In this document: positions 1-12,769 of the stretch, piece by piece | Layout of the letters: each line of letters begins with the position of its first letter | How positions within the stretch are numbered: position 1 is the stretch's first letter | NCBI GenBank assembly: GCA_964020155.1 | Contig: OZ026549.1 | Location: forward strand, 3,085,133 to 3,149,132 | DNA length: 64,000 bases | DNA from: Chondrilla cf. caribensis | Lineage: Eukaryota > Porifera > Demospongiae > Chondrillida > Chondrillidae | Direction of reading: 5' to 3' | Notes under the pieces: generated by a model | Database searches by the model: none | What the model was told of the DNA's origin: nothing | The model's input: only the letters and a program-made list of their open reading frames with translations | Made by a program: the position numbers and the translations under genes

Positions 1-335
1 ACATAATAGATAGACTGTGGAATATAGTTCGAAGGATAGAGTATGTGGACATAGGATCAATATGGTCACTCCTGGATGTTTCCAATAATGTTATCACATT
101 GGAGATGGAAGTTCAGATTGAATAGAGGTCAAATAAAGATAAATAATACATAAATTGAATAGAGAAATAAAGAAATTATTGTAAATAAGAGAGTAGCCAC
201 TGAATTTGAAATGTAAAGGATGCATTAATTATTTGATTTTTAAGTTTGATATTCTGTATTGATTATGGGCCACTATGTGGGTTACATTTCAACAGGTAAC
301 CAAGAAGATGAGGGATTATAGGATATACAATTTAA
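1..335. repeat. Left edge of tandem unit I
   Basis: This stretch matches about 37,500-37,830 and 50,485-50,800, including the shared words 'ggatcaatatggtcactcct' and 'tgtgggttacatttc'. The match ends near 335, where a LINE-like coding sequence begins; the other copies continue with unit sequence. It holds no gene of its own. Confidence 0.7.
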
Positions 336-1407
336 TGGTATCCATCTTCTCCAATATTATTAATATTAACCTCACCTCTGAGGATTCCTCCTGGATTCAA
401 GCAACCCTCCCTGTCAGGTACGGCGGTCTTGGCATCATGAGTGCCTCCTTCCTTGCCCCCTCTGCCTTTTTGGCTTCGGCTGATGGAGTCTCTTCCTTGA
501 TGCAGGGCTTGTTACCACCTCATTTATCCAGCTCTCACTACCTTGAGAGGGATTCTGCTTTGAAAGCCTGGAGACAGGAACTACCATCACAAACATCTAC
601 ACCCCCAGTCCACAGAAAGTGTGGGAGGAGCCAAGGGTGTCTTTTCTATTCAATTCCCTTCTTGCATCTTGTGATCAAGAATCAAGAGCAAGACTAATGG
701 CAGCTGGTTCAAGCGAGTCTGGGGCGTGGCTGCAGGCTCCACCCATATCCTCTCTTCGCCTCCGGATGAGTAATGATACAGTAAGGGGTGCTGTGGGTCT
801 GAGGATTGGAGCACCATTATGTCAGCCACACCAGTGCAATACCTGTGGCAAAGATGTGGACCAGTTTGGGAGACATGGCCTTAGCTGCAGATACAGCCAT
901 GGAAGGATGCCACGTCATCAAGCCATTAACAACATCATCTTCCATTCTCTTACTGCTGCTAATGTTCCCTCCAGATTAGAACCTTCTGGGCTTTTCCGTG
1001 CAGATGGTAAGCGCCCTGATGGTGTATCTATGGTTCACAGGGGAAGTATCTCGTTTGGGATGCAACCTGCGTGGACACATTTTGCCCTTCAAACCTCCAG
1101 CACTCTACCAAGGTTTCAGGTAGTGCAGCCTCAAGTGCCGAGAAAGCCTAAGTTTGAAATAATATGCCCACTTAGACCATGTGTACCAGTTTCAACCCAT
1201 TGCAGTGGAGACCTGAGGTACCTTGGGCCCGGATTCACAACTTTTCTCAAAGAGCTGGAAAGAAGATTGAGAAGAGCAACTGGAGAGCCTAAATCCTACA
1301 GTTTCTTGTTGCAACGACTATCAGTTGCTATTCAGATAGGGAATGCCGCCTCCATAATGGGATCCATTCCCGTTTCCCTCGAGGTCTCTGGTGACTATTG
1401 TTTTTGA
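336..1407 (+). pseudogene. 5'-truncated LINE-like retroelement ORF (C-terminal part)
   Basis: The translation aligns with the C-terminal third of the minus-strand element at 2,190-5,206: shared ATLPV, FLASADG, SSESGAWL, a CNTCGKDV...RHGLSC zinc knuckle, RPDG, and a final LLQRLSVAIQIGNA. The reading is split between two overlapping frames (275-697 and 619-1,407), so it is frameshifted. The RT domain is absent, because homology begins only after it. The 5' truncation at about 335 falls inside unit sequence, as expected for target-primed reverse transcription. A TTA-rich tail follows the stop. It is a dead copy; the exact clade is not assigned. Confidence 0.75.
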
Positions 1408-1424
1408 TTTCCTACGATTATTTT

Positions 1425-1800
1425 GGTCATTATTATTATTATTATTATATTTATTATTATATTTATTTTATTAATTGTTAATATGTGTATTCTATTTCAT
1501 TGTAAATATGTATGTAATATTTAATTTATGTAACATGTATTTTATTTAATTGTAAATGTGTGTGTAATAATTATTTTAGTTATATTATTACTTATTTTTA
1601 TATCACCACCACACATCACCATTATAATTATTATTATCATTATTATTATTATTATTATTTATTAGTATTATTACTATTACTATTATTTTTTTACAATTAA
1701 ATAAAATATACATAAATTATGCCTATATACACATATTGTACAATTGAATGAAATAAATATAATAATTATAATAATAAATACATATAATATAATAATAAAA
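1425..1800. repeat. TTA/TAA-rich low-complexity tract
   Basis: Runs of (TTA)n, (ATT)n and (TAA)n follow the end of the truncated retroelement. They may combine its tail with pre-existing microsatellite. No gene is visible. Confidence 0.8.
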
Positions 1801-1837
1801 ATAATAATGCACAAGTACAGACATTAATCAAAAGGGT

Positions 1838-1935
1838 TGATGCCTGGCTTTTCTACAGTACCGAGCACTCAGACAGCATTCCCAATCTGAATGGCCACAG
1901 ACAGGTGCTGCAGGAGAGGCATAGGAGCTTGCATG
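1838..1935 (-). pseudogene. 3'-end fragment of the LINE-like family
   Basis: Read on the minus strand, this piece encodes LLQHLSVAIQIGNA, matching the last conserved motif of the two larger copies (LLQRxSVAIQIGNA). It is a short remnant between TTA-rich tracts, with no other part of the element attached. Confidence 0.6.
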
Positions 1936-1967
1936 GCTCTCATGTCTTATTATTCCTGTCTCCTCTC

Positions 1968-2085
1968 CTTATTATTATTATTATTATTATTATTATAATT
2001 TTATTATTATAATTTTATTATTATTATTATGACGTATGGTGGTGATATAAAAATATGATATTATTATTATTATTATTATTTTTAA
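1968..2085. repeat. (TTA)n microsatellite
   Basis: Interrupted TTA repeats directly follow, in the sense of that element, the 3' end of the minus-strand LINE-like element. They may be its simple-repeat tail. Confidence 0.8.
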
Positions 2086-2189
2086 ATTACAGGTACTTAA
2101 CTGAATAAACAATGATAGAATAATAATGATAATAATTACAATAATTATACATAAGACAGCGAATACATAAGATACATGCAAGCTAGAGA

Positions 2190-5100
2190 CTAATCAAGGG
2201 GACAGAAATCAGTGTCTGTTACGGGCAGGGTCCCTAGCACAGAGGTGGCATTCCCAATCTGGATTGCAACGGAGATTCTCTGTAATAGAAAGCCAAAAGA
2301 CCTTGGCTCTCTGGATGCTGTTTTGATCCGTTTGCCCAGCTCCCTCAGGAAGTTTCCTGTTTCGGGACCGGTTGCCCCGCTTGTTTCAATTGCCACTGGT
2401 TGAAACAAGTACGTGCTGTCCAGATGGGCATACTTTTTCGATTTCTCTATTTCAGCGTGTGCGGCTGCTCCTCCAGGCTCACTGATGGCTCTCGGACAAT
2501 TGGATATACAGAAGGTGTCTGGATATGTCACATCCCAAACCAGATACTTGCCTTGAGACCAGGGGATCATCGTTATGCCATCAGGCCGGTTTCCGTCTGA
2601 CCGATGTAGGCCGGAGGGTTCCAGTCTTGAGGGGATGTTTGCAGTTGCAAGGGAGTGATGGATAATGCTGCTGATGGCATTGTGACGAGAAATTCTTCCC
2701 TGGCTAAACCTGCAGCTAAGGCCATGTCTAGCCAAATGATCCACATCCTTGCCACAGTGGACACACACATGGGGTTGGCTGATTGGTGCTCCAACTCTCA
2801 GACCCACAGCAATCCTGACAGCGTCATTAGGCATGCGAAGTCCAAGGGAGGAGATTGGCAGTGCATTCAGCCAAGCACCAGATTCCTTGGAACTAGCGGC
2901 TAATAGTCTAGCTCTGGATTCTTGGTTGCCACATGCTGAAAGGATGGCATCAAACAGGCAGTCAACCCTTGGTTTGTCCCAGGCTATTTGAAGGCTAGGA
3001 GTGGAAGGTACGGGAGTGTCCCGTGGTAGGTCATGTCTCCAGGCAGACAAGGCAGAAATCCTTTCCGTGTATGGTACAGTGGATAGGTCAGCTGGCAGAA
3101 GCTCAAGCATCAGTGAGGAGGCTCCATCAGCGGATGCCAAAAAGGCGGAAGGTGCAAGATGTCAAGCGCTCCGGATGCCGACACCCCCAGATCCGACTGG
3201 GAGGGTTGCTTGAAGCCAGGCAGGATCTCCAGGGTGGAATTCTATATTGATAACGGTGGAGAAGATGGAGAGCATTAAGTTATCCCAGACAGGTAGGAGT
3301 GATGACGAGAATGCCGGAGATGTGCGTAGAACGTGTAGGAGTGATGGTAAAGCAAGGGAGTGACGCAAAATGGTAAGGGCGTCGTGTGACTGAAGGTGAT
3401 GCAGACGTTCCCCAGACAGTCTCAACTGCCGTATCTGGGAATCTAAAACTGTGGTCATTGCACTGGCTCCCAATGGGGATCCCAAAAGTGTTGCATGCTC
3501 CGAGGGTACCAACTGCAAACCAGGGAAGGAAGATAGCAATCTCGCTGCTGCAGGCTGGTCATTAGAAATCAACTCTGACTTGTTCACATTCAGCGTAAGC
3601 CTAGTTCTCGTCCTTGTGCTTTGATGCGGTTCAAATCTGCAGAGATATCTTCGAGGTTACCACCGATTGTTCCATCATCCAGATAGAAAACCTTGAATTG
3701 AGAGACCAGGCTTAGCACGAGGTCATGGATGGTTAGGCAAAACAACAAAGGACCAATAGGATCTCCCTGTTGGATGCCCTCGGATGAGGCAATCTGAACA
3801 TCATCCCACCAGAGGATTAAACTGGTGGAATAAGCAGAGTGAGCGAAGGGTAACAGATCAGGAATGAACTTACTGACAGCCAGAAGGACTTTATCTCGTC
3901 TGATACTGTTAAAAGCATTCTCGAAATCTACTTGAACGGTGGCTTTTTCTGACGAAAGATTGTTGAGATAGACCCTACCAGCATGGACCGCTGCTTCTGC
4001 TCCTCCTGAGATACCGAAGCCCATTTGGTGCGGGGATAGCAGTTGTGGGATAGAGTTGAGAGCATGAAGACAAGCGCATTTGGAAGCTAGTCTTCTGATT
4101 GTGCATCCCACAGCTATTGGGCGGATATCACCATTCTTTTTCTTTAGGGCGGTGAGTGAGGCACCAAAAAAGAGGGGGCGAATTGCTTCTGAGGTTCTGC
4201 CTTCCAGAACCAGTGTGATCAATGCTGTCAACGCCTTTAGAAGGAGCACACCACCATCTCCGGCTGAAGGGCCTGTAAGGTCCTTCAAATGTTGTGGCAG
4301 GAGGCCATCTGGACCCCCACCTGAGCCATTAGGGAAAGAGAAGATGGTCTTCCTGATAAGAGCTGCATCTATGGGAAATGGTAGAGGATCATTGATGGAA
4401 AGGTCAGGTATGGAGGAATCGGGGTGTTGTGGTGGATGTTTCTGTCTCAGTGCCTCTAAAGTGGAGTCTGAATGATCTGCAAACATGTCCTCACTGCAAA
4501 TTAATCTCACAGCTCCTTGGTAGTCTCCTTCCTCCAGTTTACTGGACACCCTCGCAGAGAGGGTGTCAATGGGATTTCGTGTTTTTTCCCACCTAGGACC
4601 ACAACCCCCATTAAGACCAGAAGGTTGCTTCGAGATGTCAGATTCCTGTGATACCTGTTTGTTGACTAGGGATGCTAAGTTCCATCTTTTGCCTCCTCTT
4701 TGGGGGGTGAATAGGCATCTCTTAGGAAACTGAAAAAGTCTCGACCAGGAGGGGATATCGTTGCAGGAAATCACCTGTTCAACTATAGTAGCCAATTTTC
4801 TAGCTGTGGATATGCGCGAGAGCCGTGGAATTCTTTTCAGAATTTTCCTACAATGGCTCATGCACCTGGAGAGGTGATCGAGTTCGGCAGATCTTTGGTC
4901 GTTACGAGTCGGCTCTCGATAAACGTCAGAGGTAGGCAAATCAGGAATACAATCATCGCGAACACTAGAAATGGATGGACTTGGAATTGAATGGGGATGA
5001 AGATGAATTGGGCGCCGGGCTGTTGGCGTATCGTCAGCTGTCAAGCCGCTTAAATTCTCACATCTGACCGGATTTGATAAAAAAGGCCAACAATCGACAC

Positions 5101-5206
5101 AAGGTAAGCCATTCTTCACACATTGGCATCTTATGCAACGACCATTCTTCATGCATGGGCAACATCTTGATTGGGAGCGCGATTGAGAGCGCATACTAGC
5201 CGCCAT
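2190..5206 (-). pseudogene. LINE-like retroelement: Cys-rich N-terminus, RT, CCHC and nuclease-like C-terminus
   Basis: About 1,000 codons on the minus strand. The N-terminus has a cysteine cluster (CCPCMKNGRCIRCQC). Reverse transcriptase follows, with motif A VDFENAF, motif B QQGDPIGPLLF and motif C YLDDG, a variant of the usual YxDD box. The C-terminal part has a knuckle, CVHCGKDV then RHGLSC, and RPDG followed by LVWDVT, which resembles the PD...D arrangement of restriction-like endonucleases in R2-type elements; this last assignment is an inference. Two lesions kill it: a frameshift near 3,590-3,600 after QGRELGL, and an in-frame TGA at about 3,162. It starts at MAASMRSQS near 5,206 and is bounded by (TTA)n on both sides. 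No separate gag-like ORF is seen. Confidence 0.8.
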
Positions 5207-5215
5207 CCGCCATTT

Positions 5216-5230
5216 TATTATTCATTAATA

Positions 5231-5271
<41 letters not shown>

Positions 5272-5290
5272 CATTATTATTATAATTATG
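5216..5290. repeat. (ATT)n microsatellite
   Basis: Near-perfect ATT/TTA repeats directly upstream, in the sense of that element, of the minus-strand LINE-like ORF. With the tract at 1,968-2,085 they bracket the element. Confidence 0.85.
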
Positions 5291-5384
5291 ATTGAAATGG
5301 TGAGATTTTCATAATAATATCATTAACTGTTATCATTAACTGTTACAATTGAACATGCCTCATTTGTGCCATTGGTTCTGACTC

Positions 5385-5585
5385 GCTTCTCTACAGGCTG
5401 AGAAACACCGCTCGACCTACAGCACTGTATTGAGTATGCTTCGGTGTCGCCTCAGCTTTGCCCTCTTGAGATCATCAATCAATTGCCTCCGGAGCTCGAG
5501 GTCATCATACCATCATCCCAGCCGAGTAGATATGAGTGCAGCTGATCTGGCCATGGCGGAAGGCCATGTTGATAATATTGCATGA
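5385..5585 (+). pseudogene. C-terminal fragment of another retroelement-type ORF
   Basis: The frame ending at 5,585 reads EKHRSTYSTVLSMLRCRLSF, then ALLRSSINCLRSSRSS and AEGHVDNIA before the stop. Its pattern resembles the C-termini of repetitive RT-associated proteins I know from cnidarian and sponge genomes; this is recall and not a search result. Nothing else of that element is adjacent, and a TAT/ATT-rich tract follows. It is a broken remnant. Confidence 0.45.
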
Positions 5586-6210
5586 AGAATTATTATTATT
5601 ATAAAAAGTATAATTATTATAATAATTATTATTATTATATTTATCATATTCCATTATATTATTTATTATTATTATTGTTATTATTATTATTTGTTGCCAT
5701 CCAAAAAAAAAATTAAATGTAATGAGGAATTAATGTGCAATCAATTGTGAGAAATATATTATAATTAACTGTTACAATGAAAAATAATGACAGTAAACTA
5801 TTGCATATTATATATAAAATGAAGATAATAATAACAATAACAATAAAGAAAAATGGCAATAGTAATAATAATAGTGATAATAATGGTGATAATGACAAAT
5901 AATAGTAATGAAGATGTTACTGTATAAACATGAAGTTCATTTTGGAGGGATACGGCCCTCCATTACACACTGAGAGATCGATGAGGGACAATCATTGTTG
6001 ATGGAGATGGATCTGGAGCCTCTAAGACAGGTGATTGATGATCTGAGTAGAGCAAAACTTGTTTTCATTATTATTATTATATCATTAGTGGTAGTAATTA
6101 CTATTGATAAGATAATAATGATGATGATGTGATAAGTGATAAGACTATAAATTATAATAATTACAATTAAATAGGTGCGATATTATACTATTATAATAAT
6201 AATATTTTTA
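5586..6210. other. AT-rich gap without a gene
   Basis: TTA/TAA-rich DNA. Parts (about 5,760-5,820 and 6,070-6,200) match unit IV at about 51,140-51,330. I see no coding sequence. Confidence 0.6.
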
Positions 6211-6214
6211 TTAA

Positions 6215-6425
6215 CCAGGCTGCTATGGCAAAATATAAGGACCATAACGGCAAAATAAAAGTTGCAAATAAATCATCAATTAAAGAATAAGGAGGGTCCT
6301 CACTGGTCCTGCTGAGCTGATCTAGTGTGCCCAAACTGAGATGGTATTCCCTGTCAGAATGGCAACGTAAACTCTTTGTATCAGAAATTGATATGATCTC
6401 TGTTCTCCAGTGACCTTCATTTTTC
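6215..6425 (-). pseudogene. 3'-end fragment of a related LINE-like element
   Basis: Matches 52,160-52,380 closely, both starting at the shared word 'ttaaccaggctgctatggca'. On the minus strand the better-preserved copy reads REQRSYQFLIQRVYVGILTG, comparable to the C-terminal REPRSFGFLLQR motif of the larger element. Its presence at the same place in units I and IV means it was inserted before those units duplicated. Confidence 0.55.
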
Positions 6426-9185
6426 CAGTCCTAATTGCACTACACAGAGTATAATCATATCTCAAATTTATTCAATACGTGTGTATCCGTTTTAGCGTTA
6501 AGTTTGTACATGTTGAAATAATGTTCACTTCATGATTATACAAATAGAAATAATATTATATATTAATACTGTCAATTAAATGTTGCCCTATGTAAATTGC
6601 ATAAGAAATATAGTATGGGTGTGAATACATAACATTGGATGGAAAATTTACACTATTTCTTACTCAAACTGATCTATAAAAATAGAAAATGTATGTACAT
6701 GTACTATGATAATATAAACTAATGCATCGAAAATCTACATCTTATGGAATCGAGACTTTTTATAATATGCAGAAAATACTGTACCTCCAATAAATCCACT
6801 GACTGAATTTATACCAGCTGAAGTTGAGAATTTCCATCTATCGACTAATGTCACCAGTCATAGAATGAAATACTACTGTTGCAATGGTGTCTTCATTATT
6901 CATAATAAATTAAAGATTGAGAAATTACCAAATGTTGAAAGTTGTCACACCAATTGAATGCATACATTGGCATTCACATGACTTGATTACTCTTAGATGA
7001 TTCTGGTATATAATGATATTGCATCTATCAATTTATCTTATTGGATATTAAACACCTAATTATTCCAAAATGTCCCGTATTACTGTGTAGGTGGGGTTTG
7101 TGAGTTAAGTATACATTCATAGCATAGTGAACGGTGTCTCAGTACCCTGTGGTGAACTACTTTGGAAAGCTAAAATAAATTGAGTATATACTACCGATGG
7201 CCAAGGTCAAATGGATCACTAGGATACAATATTTATGGATTTTATGTGAGTGTCTATGGTGTAGTCCAGCCTATATTGTCAACCTGCTGCTGTACCCTAT
7301 ATTTCAACTAATTCCTTCGAAGTAACCTGCATATTATACTGATGTAGGGGCAGTTATGGCAGACCACAATAATTATTTTTATGTTAAACCTGTAATGATA
7401 ATGTAATAAGATAAAGGATTACAGCGGGATTGTTGGACAGTAGGAGTATTGATCATACAACAACTTCTGGCCATGAATAAAATCCCTTAATAACTCCTTG
7501 TTACTCTTCTACTATTCTTCAACTACTCAAAGATTTAGTTGTATTATATACACAATAATATATACTGCACTGTGAACAAGATATAAGTCGTCCAGTTGGG
7601 TTCATGACTGCAACCCTCTCTCTCTCCAATATATTATCATGATCCTGCAACATTAGTGTACTGACTGATCATGAGCAATCTATACATGAGCAAAGTACAG
7701 GTTGACACCATATGTCAGTATAATCATATAGTATTGCATAAAGGCAGCATACTCTATGTAATAATTCATGTGCCAGTGTGTACCATGATAGCTAGTAAGG
7801 ATGGTCATCTGAGCAGACAGATCAGTCATGGTTCTGTGGATTATTAATTTTATTGGTTCATTACCCTTTTTCACCAAAACTAGTACCGCATAGCTGGAAA
7901 TATTGGTAGGGAATTTTCAAATTTCCCCTCAAATCATTATCTGCCAAATTATGGCTCAAAAATGCAAAGCCTTATGACACAATCCTTTCTTCATTCAAGC
8001 ACTTTATATTCATAGGTGAAAAATATAATTATAACCAACCAGAAGGCAATCGCCAAATCATCGTCATTCTCGTCAGTATTCCAGGCTATATGGTAGTTCA
8101 TAAGCAAGAACTTATAATAATAATCAAACTATTAGCATTTGGTGATAAGTCACAGTTATGCAGAATTACGTACGTATAGATTAAATAACAACATAAAATA
8201 AATAATCTTATATAAGGAAAGTATATATGTTAATTTTTATATGTCATTCGGTGTTAAACTGCATAATATAATAATTTTCTATGAGTTCTAATGATTTCCT
8301 ACAAAACCATAAGTTGTGAACATATTGTAATATAATGAATTAATGTGTCCTTTGTTATATTAATTTCTTTTGTGACTATTATGGCTATCAATTATATCAC
8401 AGTACTAATCTTCAGAGAATATACAATACTATAGTGAATACCAGTCTGAGAACTTAGAGTTCAGCAAAATGTGCAAGGGAACAATTGCACAATGGGCAAT
8501 CAGTTAATTGTCAAAATGTGCATGTGTGTGTATATGTGAGTGTGTGTTTCCATATGTAAGACATATTGTCTCGAGAGCCACTGCATTCAAATTGACTGAA
8601 AAATCAAATTATATATAAAATTTATTAGTGCTATCTGTACACACACAACAAATGAAATATAGGACAGTATCCAAGTACAAGAACAACGGACGTTCAATCT
8701 GCTGAGTGCAACGTACTTCCTGCTCGTGGATGATTACAACAGGACCTGAATGAAAATTGTGATTGTGAAAAATGATTAATGGGAGTTGTAAACAAGTAAA
8801 CAAGTAAGGATATCATTAGGATCCAAACGTGATAACAAGTCACATAAACAGATAGCTACAGAATGAAATGATTAGATATTATCACTGCCAATAAGGGCTA
8901 CTATTTAATTTTTCACAAATTCATATGACTGTTACAGCACTTTGCAATAACTGTGAGTCCCAAATTATAAATTAGGAATAGATCAATCAATTGGGGTGAG
9001 GTGTTATGGGATATACACAGGTCAAGGGTGTTATAATTGATGCTCAACATGTATTGTGTTGTAAATTGAAAACCTGGCTTGTACCACAATGAACAGTGGT
9101 GATTAAATACCATTCTTACCAGTGCATGTCATAGTTTTAGAATTCTACCTGATTTTCAATCTATAAACTAATAATAGGATTATTT

Positions 9186-9368
9186 TTGAAACTGAATAGT
9201 TTTCATGTAACATGTACTAACCAAGGAAAACATAGTAAGGACATAGTGGTTAGCTATACCACTCAAAATGGAGAGGAGTTCCTCAGGGGATACCTTCATC
9301 ATCTGGATTGGGTTGGGTTTGGTATCACAAGAGAGAAATGTACATGTCCACCTTTGTCTACTGATTAG
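9186..9368 (+). other. Short ORF open in three of four units
   Basis: The frame ...GKHSKDIVVSYTTQNGEEFL... ending in CTCPPLSTD and a stop is open here and in the equivalent parts of unit II (about 17,000-17,145) and unit III (about 42,900-43,050). In unit IV (about 56,445-56,590) a one-base deletion breaks it. I do not recognise it. Because the surrounding DNA is about equally conserved, the open frame may be passive. Confidence 0.25.
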
Positions 9369-10769
9369 TTAGATGACCATAAGCCTAGCAAATTGGTGAT
9401 TGTACTTCACAATTCATAATGTACATAATGTACATAGATACAGGTACTGGTGGAAAGAATCCATTATTATCTTACCATTATCGTTGGTTGTTGTCTTGCA
9501 AGCAAATGCCACCAGAATGAAATATTTGCAGATCAAATAGGACCACATATTCAATAGATCATTGTCAATTACAAGCATATATTCTTGACACGTACTATGC
9601 ATATGCATACATGTACATATGTATTATAATTGATACAATGATACATATGTACATGCAATGATGAAGTTTTGAATAATGAATCCCATGCACAGTGTGTAAC
9701 TATAGGATTGTAGAATTTGAGAAACCACAGAAATTCCCTGAGTTTGAAAACATGTTTGTTCAAGCTTGAATGCCCTCAGAAGAACTTCATCTACAATAAT
9801 ATAATTACTCTTCATTTCAGGTGATTCAGGTGAGGCTCACTAATAAGGCTGCCACATTGGTATCAAATTACTTTTAATCAAGTTATGCATTACTTGCTCA
9901 TTTGTGAAAGGAATAAAGAATAAAGTCACTATAGTACAAAATGGTGGGATAGTTGAGTTGGGTTCAATTAACTAATTATTCTTGGCAGTAGTTGCATACC
10001 ACACATGCAATTCATCACATGCACCAATAATGGTGGAATAATTCCACCAGTGTCTGTAAAAGTGTAGAAAATATGAAAAGGGCATGTCCCCTACCAACCT
10101 TGACTGATGGTGACTGCAAAACAGGAATCCTTATCAGGGGAAGCCCATGAACTTGAACACACTGATAATTACCCACATGTACATAAACATGTTTCGAGGT
10201 CACTTGTGCTACTGTACTGACCTCTCTCGATACCCATGCAGTGAAGATGTTGACATTCACCTATCACTGATCCGGTCACTTATGTGATATATATATTAAT
10301 ATAAATAATATATTTTAAAAAATACATACAATATATGGACATAAACAAACAACACTTATCCTTGTGTGAAGCTATAAGCTCAAATGGTACAGTAAATTTT
10401 TCATTGTACTGTACAATGACCTTAAATAATATCATGCAAACAAATTTGAATGAGTGGATCTGCAGCTGAAATCCATTTTTACTGTCAAGAATTGTATCTG
10501 TGTTTTTCAAATCATTGCCATCTAGTGGCAATTAAACTAACTTCGCTAACAGAAGTACCTTGGTTTCAATAACAAGCACTGTTACTGTTCATACAAGCTT
10601 GTATAGTTGACGTCTGTGGACATTTTGCAACACAATAGCAACAATTGGTGATTAGAAAAGGAAGCATCTCTTTTTTATTTGAAAAGAATTCGAGCACTGA
10701 TAGGCTCCAATCTCTAGCAATACATCAGTTACTATCTGCATAGCTCCTATTATGTAACAAATATAGTGT

Positions 10770-11380
10770 CTAACGCACAGGGGTTTGAAGCAACAGAGGT
10801 GTGAGTACCTGTTGTTAACTAAGTGAATTTAAATGAAAAACGATGCACACACACAAAAGAAACCGTTTCAGAGTGAAAACATTACAGTGAAATTGGAACA
10901 GAGGGTGGATAACCTGATAACAAACCATTTTCAGTATCTGAAGAGCCATTATAGTGTAGGTATTGCATCATGTTGCAGTAAACAATGAATTGAGTCATTC
11001 CATACACTACAAGGACTATGGACTTGGACTACATAAAAAGAAATTGAATTTACTCAATCCACAAGCCATCCCTCCCCTCAACTTGATAGCACCTATTGGT
11101 AGTTCACACATACACATCCCACTCATTCCCATATATACATACCATACAACCATATAACCATACAATTTTTACATCGCATGTACAAAATATTATTGTGATG
11201 AGTGGGGGGCGTGAAGCAACTGAGGGATGAGTACCTGGTGACAACTAAGTGAATCTAAATTGAAACTAATACACACACAACAGTATATTTGAATTGAAAA
11301 TACTATAGTTCACATGAAACAAAGGGTTGGTAACCTGAATTGGCAACTAAGGTACATTACAATGTGAAACATATAATACA
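10770..11380. repeat. Local tandem duplication within unit I
   Basis: The block starting near 10,770 ('gaagcaacagagg', 'gagtacctgttgttaactaa') recurs in diverged form near 11,210 ('gaagcaactgaggg', 'gagtacctggtgacaactaa'), an offset of about 435 bases. Other units have a single copy. Confidence 0.6.
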
Positions 11381-12533
11381 AGAATTGTTAAGCTGAAATC
11401 TTTACATTTACACACATTTAAAAAGGAATGTGGGGAGAGGTCTTCATCAAAATGATGGAGTGACGTTGATAGTGGCATGCATATGGTGCTAACTAAAGAA
11501 TCTGTTTCACTGTTTCAGGAAATATCAAGTCAGCCATTCCGAAGTCCATAGTTCATAGCCCGTGGATGTACTCAGACTATTGTTGACCATATGCTATAAT
11601 AACATTACCAGTGTACTTTACACTCTACACTCATGCAATTCATTACATGATTGATGAGAACTACAAAGTGACACTCTGTACATCAAGACTTAGGAATTGT
11701 AGTATAGTACGGTGATATCACACTGAGTATTGAACAGTTAGTATAAATTAGTGATGTATATACTGTAACTGCACATGGCATTGCATGCATACATAGGGTA
11801 TACCAATAGTACATTTATTGACAACTGTGCTCTAACAACACATTGAGAAAGACGTGACAGGAAAAACAGGGACTACACATCTGACTACAGACTTCAAACA
11901 CAAGGACAGGTATTATCACAGTCCACATACAAATACAGACATCCACTGGAGGGAGTAGGAGACAAGATAAGCAAACAAACAAACAAACACAGACAAGATC
12001 ATGTTGTCATGGAAGTTGTTCACTTTAGTGGCATCGTCACATTGACATATAATTGCATACGTTTGTCTACACAGACTCAATTCATATTTAAAATTCCAGT
12101 TATTAAGTGTAAGATCAAATTAATTCACAGCACAAACATGCATCAAATGAAAATATAGCCAGGTAAGAATCAATAATCTGAATTCACACTAAGATAATTT
12201 TATGGCTTGACACATAGGATGTTATTTTATAAGGATTAGATTGAAATGTGTAATTTCCTTCAGAATGACATAATTTATACATTACATCAAATAAATACAC
12301 AAAAATTGAGTTGTTAACAACATGAATAGCGAATAAAGAGTAGTAGATTCATCATCTGTCAGACCAACCATAGTACAGTCAATACCCTAGATCAAGCTGT
12401 ATATTAAGACGTAACTCATTAACTCTAGGTTGACAAGTTCCAATTCAGACAGTAAATATTATCAATATATATACTATTTAACATCAGACATTGTGTTATC
12501 TTTTAAATTATCTTTATTCAACTAATATCACAG

Positions 12534-12677
12534 AACTGTGTACAGAAACATTCCTCGACTGTGGTTGATGCCATGCTGAAATCAACCTGGATTCACATAC
12601 CCAAGCTAGAAGAAATGAAATCATGGTATCAAGATCATGTGGTGCATTCTCAAATGAAAAACTCAAGGTATTTATGA
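12534..12677 (+). other. 47-codon ORF upstream of the receptor promoter (possible terminal exon)
   Basis: An acceptor-like 'aatatcacag' precedes a 47-codon open frame containing KHSSTVVDAMLKSTW and ending in a stop about 85 bases before the TATA box of gene A. Equivalent intact frames of identical length lie at 19,345-19,488 and 59,096-59,239. The changes between A and D are mostly amino-acid-changing, so purifying selection is not evident. It could be the last exon of an unseen upstream transcript or chance. Confidence 0.3.
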
Positions 12678-12761
12678 CCAAAGGAAGTACTATCTGACTT
12701 GTAGGTATTCATGTGGACACAATGGGACCACCTTATATGGAATGATAAAGACCATAATGAA

Positions 12762-12769
12762 TATAAAAG
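12762..12769 (+). promoter_or_regulatory. TATA box of receptor gene A
   Basis: TATAAAAG sits about 125 bases before the start codon. The same context ('gcatgcagct' then 'ttcattactcag') recurs at 19,562 and 59,329 before the other two signal-peptide exons, supporting a shared core promoter. Confidence 0.5.

Larger units (their letters stand above)
6430..12530. other. Intergenic part of unit I
   Basis: No convincing gene. The block is a mosaic shared with units II-IV: for example 7,551 matches 38,485 and 52,815; 8,375-8,455 matches 14,555, 39,350 and 53,995. At about 8,455 the sequence 'agtctgagaact' runs straight into 'tagagttcagcaaa', which elsewhere lies 1.2-1.7 kb further on. The cysteine-rich peptide gene present there in the other units has therefore been deleted from this one. 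Confidence 0.6.

Noticed and set aside
1425..1800. Possible CRISPR-like or regular spaced repeats
   Set aside because: Only simple TTA/TAA microsatellite, no spacers; the sequence is eukaryotic.
4080..4475. Plus-strand ORF opposite the RT domain
   Set aside because: Shadow of the minus-strand retroelement ORF.
10015..10260. Minus-strand ORF MNVNIF..., also at 17,737-17,967 and 43,711-43,956
   Set aside because: Open in three units but frameshifted in unit IV, with no recognisable domain; conservation equals the surrounding repeat.
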